Positions 62,221 through 64,000 of a stretch of DNA of 64,000 nucleotides are shown here, piece by piece. A program made the position numbers and the translations under genes. This stretch comes from Cordylochernes scorpioides (taxonomy: Eukaryota; Arthropoda; Arachnida; Pseudoscorpiones; Chernetidae). How positions within the stretch are numbered: position 1 is the stretch's first letter; each line of letters starts with the position of its first letter. The notes beneath the pieces were generated by a model that saw only the letters and a list, made by a program, of their open reading frames with translations, did no database searches and was not told where the DNA came from. Where the stretch lies: NCBI GenBank assembly GCA_030710605.1, contig CP092869.1:10405263-10469262 (forward strand). Direction: 5' to 3'.

Positions 62221-63855
62221 CTTATTTGATAAATACTTTTCGTTTAAAAAAATACATCGGTGCAATCCGAGCTTTATGATTTTAATTACATCTATGACAT
62301 TTTGATTATATAATATGGTTCAATTTGAAATAGAGACTTTATATACAAAGAGAAAGCTTAGAATAGACGAATATATACATGAATAAATAGTCGGGAAGAT
62401 ATACGAATGAATATATTTACATATCCTGGGTAAATTATGGCAGAAACTTCCATCTATCAATGCGCCATCTCTCCGTGAAATAACCACATTAAATTTGAAT
62501 CTCCATCTTGAATTTCCAAGCCATCTTAAAATTACCCTGTGCTTCGCCTCATAAAACTCTGCCGTGACTCTTCCATTGGAACTGTGTGAGTGGTCATCTT
62601 CAATCTACTGCAGTCAGGAATAAATAATCCTAAATAACTATTTAAATTTTTGTGAGATATATATCAAACTTTATTTATCTTTCAATACCGACAGCATTGT
62701 CTATCTCTAAATACAGAGAACTAATCTCTAAAGAAACATTCTCTTCAAATATAGTTTGGTCAACATTTATTTGAAATTTGAGACCATTCTATATATCATT
62801 CTCTTTGCACAAATATAATTCTTATATTTTTAGGTGTATACAGCAAGAGTAAATATTTAACAAGAAATTATTTTATTGAACTCTGGTAACAATTAACACA
62901 CACACCATAGGAAAAAAACCTATTACGTGACTTGCTAACAATGCGTTTGCATCTAGTTATATCCAAATTATAAAGGTAAAAACTTATGGAAAACAATTAA
63001 TGGAGGAAAACGAGTCTTATGCATATAAATACACAGCAGAATATTTTTAAGAATACTATGTTTTATGTCTAATAAATATATAGATTTTTTTAATCTAGAA
63101 AATCATCAAATTGTCCACCGAAATTTGGAAAAGCGAATAATTTTAACCTAAAATATGTTTCAATATGTATATTTATAAGGTTTATGAGTGAATGAAATTA
63201 TCTATTAATAAAAAAGGCTTAGTGTCGTCGTAAAAAATAATTCCCCAGAAAAATAAGACGTTCATCTCAAACAGCAACAAGTAAAGAATTCATCATAAGA
63301 AAACCCAAACCGAAAAATTACCCAAGTCCTAGGTCAAAGTCAAACAAAAATAATTAGAGAATTTTTTTTTCTGTGATCCTGAGGGAACAGAAGATAATGT
63401 GGCCAAAGAATTATGGCATCATTTAAAGATTCTCGTCGGAGATATACACTCGTCTGGTCCGAATAAATGATCGCTTGGGGAGATTATTATTGAAGCAGAA
63501 GAAATTTTTCTCCGATTTCTGTCCGATATTCTTACGTGAAGGTAGGTTAGCCATTTGTTGGGATTTTTATTGACTTTATTGATATTTTTTTTTCTCATAG
63601 AATATTTTATATGATTGAATTTTTTTTATATTAAGCTAATGTAATATCTGGAGCACAAGCTATATTTATTTTGGAATATAAATATATATTTTATGGAATA
63701 ATAAAAAAGAAATACAAAAACGAACAATAGATTATGATATGAAAGTAAATTTAAAATTATTTTTTAAAAGTGCTCTCTTAAATTATCAAATTTGAATATT
63801 TAAAATGTCAATTTATATTTGCAAATGGCAATAGAATATACGCATTATACAGAAA
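62221..63855. other. AT-rich DNA, no gene supported
   Basis: 63380-63560 is slightly less AT-rich and ends GTGAAGGTAGG, a possible splice donor context. No exon can be argued from sequence alone. Confidence 0.4.
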
Positions 63856-63857
63856 TT

Positions 63858-63910
63858 TTAGCCTATATATATATATCACACAAACAAATATATATATATA
63901 TATATATATG
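63858..63910. repeat. (TA)n microsatellites
   Basis: Two AT-dinucleotide runs separated by CACACAAACAAA. Confidence 0.8.
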
Positions 63911-63944
63911 AAAAAACAATAGAAATAAATAAAAGAAGTGGGTC

Positions 63945-64000
63945 AGGTGTTGATATTAAAAATAAGGAAGGCATATCCTGACCAGGAGCGCATGTGCTCA
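63945..64000 (+). repeat. Family B end, cut by the window edge
   Basis: AAAAATAAGGAAGGCATATC and TGACCAGGAGCGCATGTGCT open another family B copy that continues beyond the window. Confidence 0.75.

Overview
The window is non-coding, AT-rich eukaryotic DNA, most likely from an arthropod. Pointers are a Tc1/mariner-class (maT-like, DD37D) transposase, a mariner (DD34D), a Gypsy LTR retrotransposon, tRNA-derived SINEs, a nuclear tRNA-Gly and an elongin C reading frame. The genus cannot be fixed from sequence alone. Almost everything recognisable is repeat DNA. The only host-type genes I can support are an intronless elongin C-like frame (44239-44634, +) and a tRNA-Gly(GCC) gene (6668-6739, -). 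There is a 100-base assembly gap at 21797-21896.

Layout. 1-24 kb: fold-back repeats, SINEs, pogo-like MITEs, and several tandem arrays (10.9-11.7, 13.3-13.7, 14.1-14.3 and 22.2-23.0 kb). 24.3-25.5 kb: a broken DD37D transposon. 25.6-31.7 kb: a broken Gypsy element (gag, protease, RT, RNase H, integrase, and a C-terminal extension with hydrophobic segments). 32-44 kb: non-LTR retrotransposon tails, a solo LTR, SINEs, a 118-bp array made from the end of a non-LTR ORF, and more fold-backs. 44.2 kb: the elongin C-like frame. 45.9-48.6 kb: a young LTR element with about 99% identical LTRs, a tRNA-Leu primer site and no pol. 49.5-50.8 kb: a full-length dead mariner. 51-64 kb: non-LTR fragments, a 5S-rRNA-derived piece, two tandem copies of a repeat starting with a CCCGGCTTCGCCCG motif, an 81-bp array and more fold-backs.

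The most interesting theme is the set of fold-back (inverted-arm) repeats. Many carry what I read as type I hammerhead ribozymes with a self-complementary, almost loop-less stem III. This is the minimal form known from Penelope-like elements and animal retrozymes. Two copies (37296-37337 +, 20212-20255 -) have a complete canonical core and fully paired stems. The commonest family keeps stems I and II by covariation between copies but has U3/A8 in place of C3/G8 in the core. Another family has a 40-nt circularly permuted hammerhead-like block whose outer helix also covaries. Several families share a GCCATCTA-type box, and hammerheads are usually followed by an A-rich AATAAA-like stretch. One fold-back interrupts another repeat with a 14-bp target-site duplication, which points to target-primed rather than cut-and-paste integration. 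No reverse transcriptase of the Penelope type is present here, so the mobilising machinery must lie elsewhere. All catalytic statements are structural readings of DNA and were not tested.
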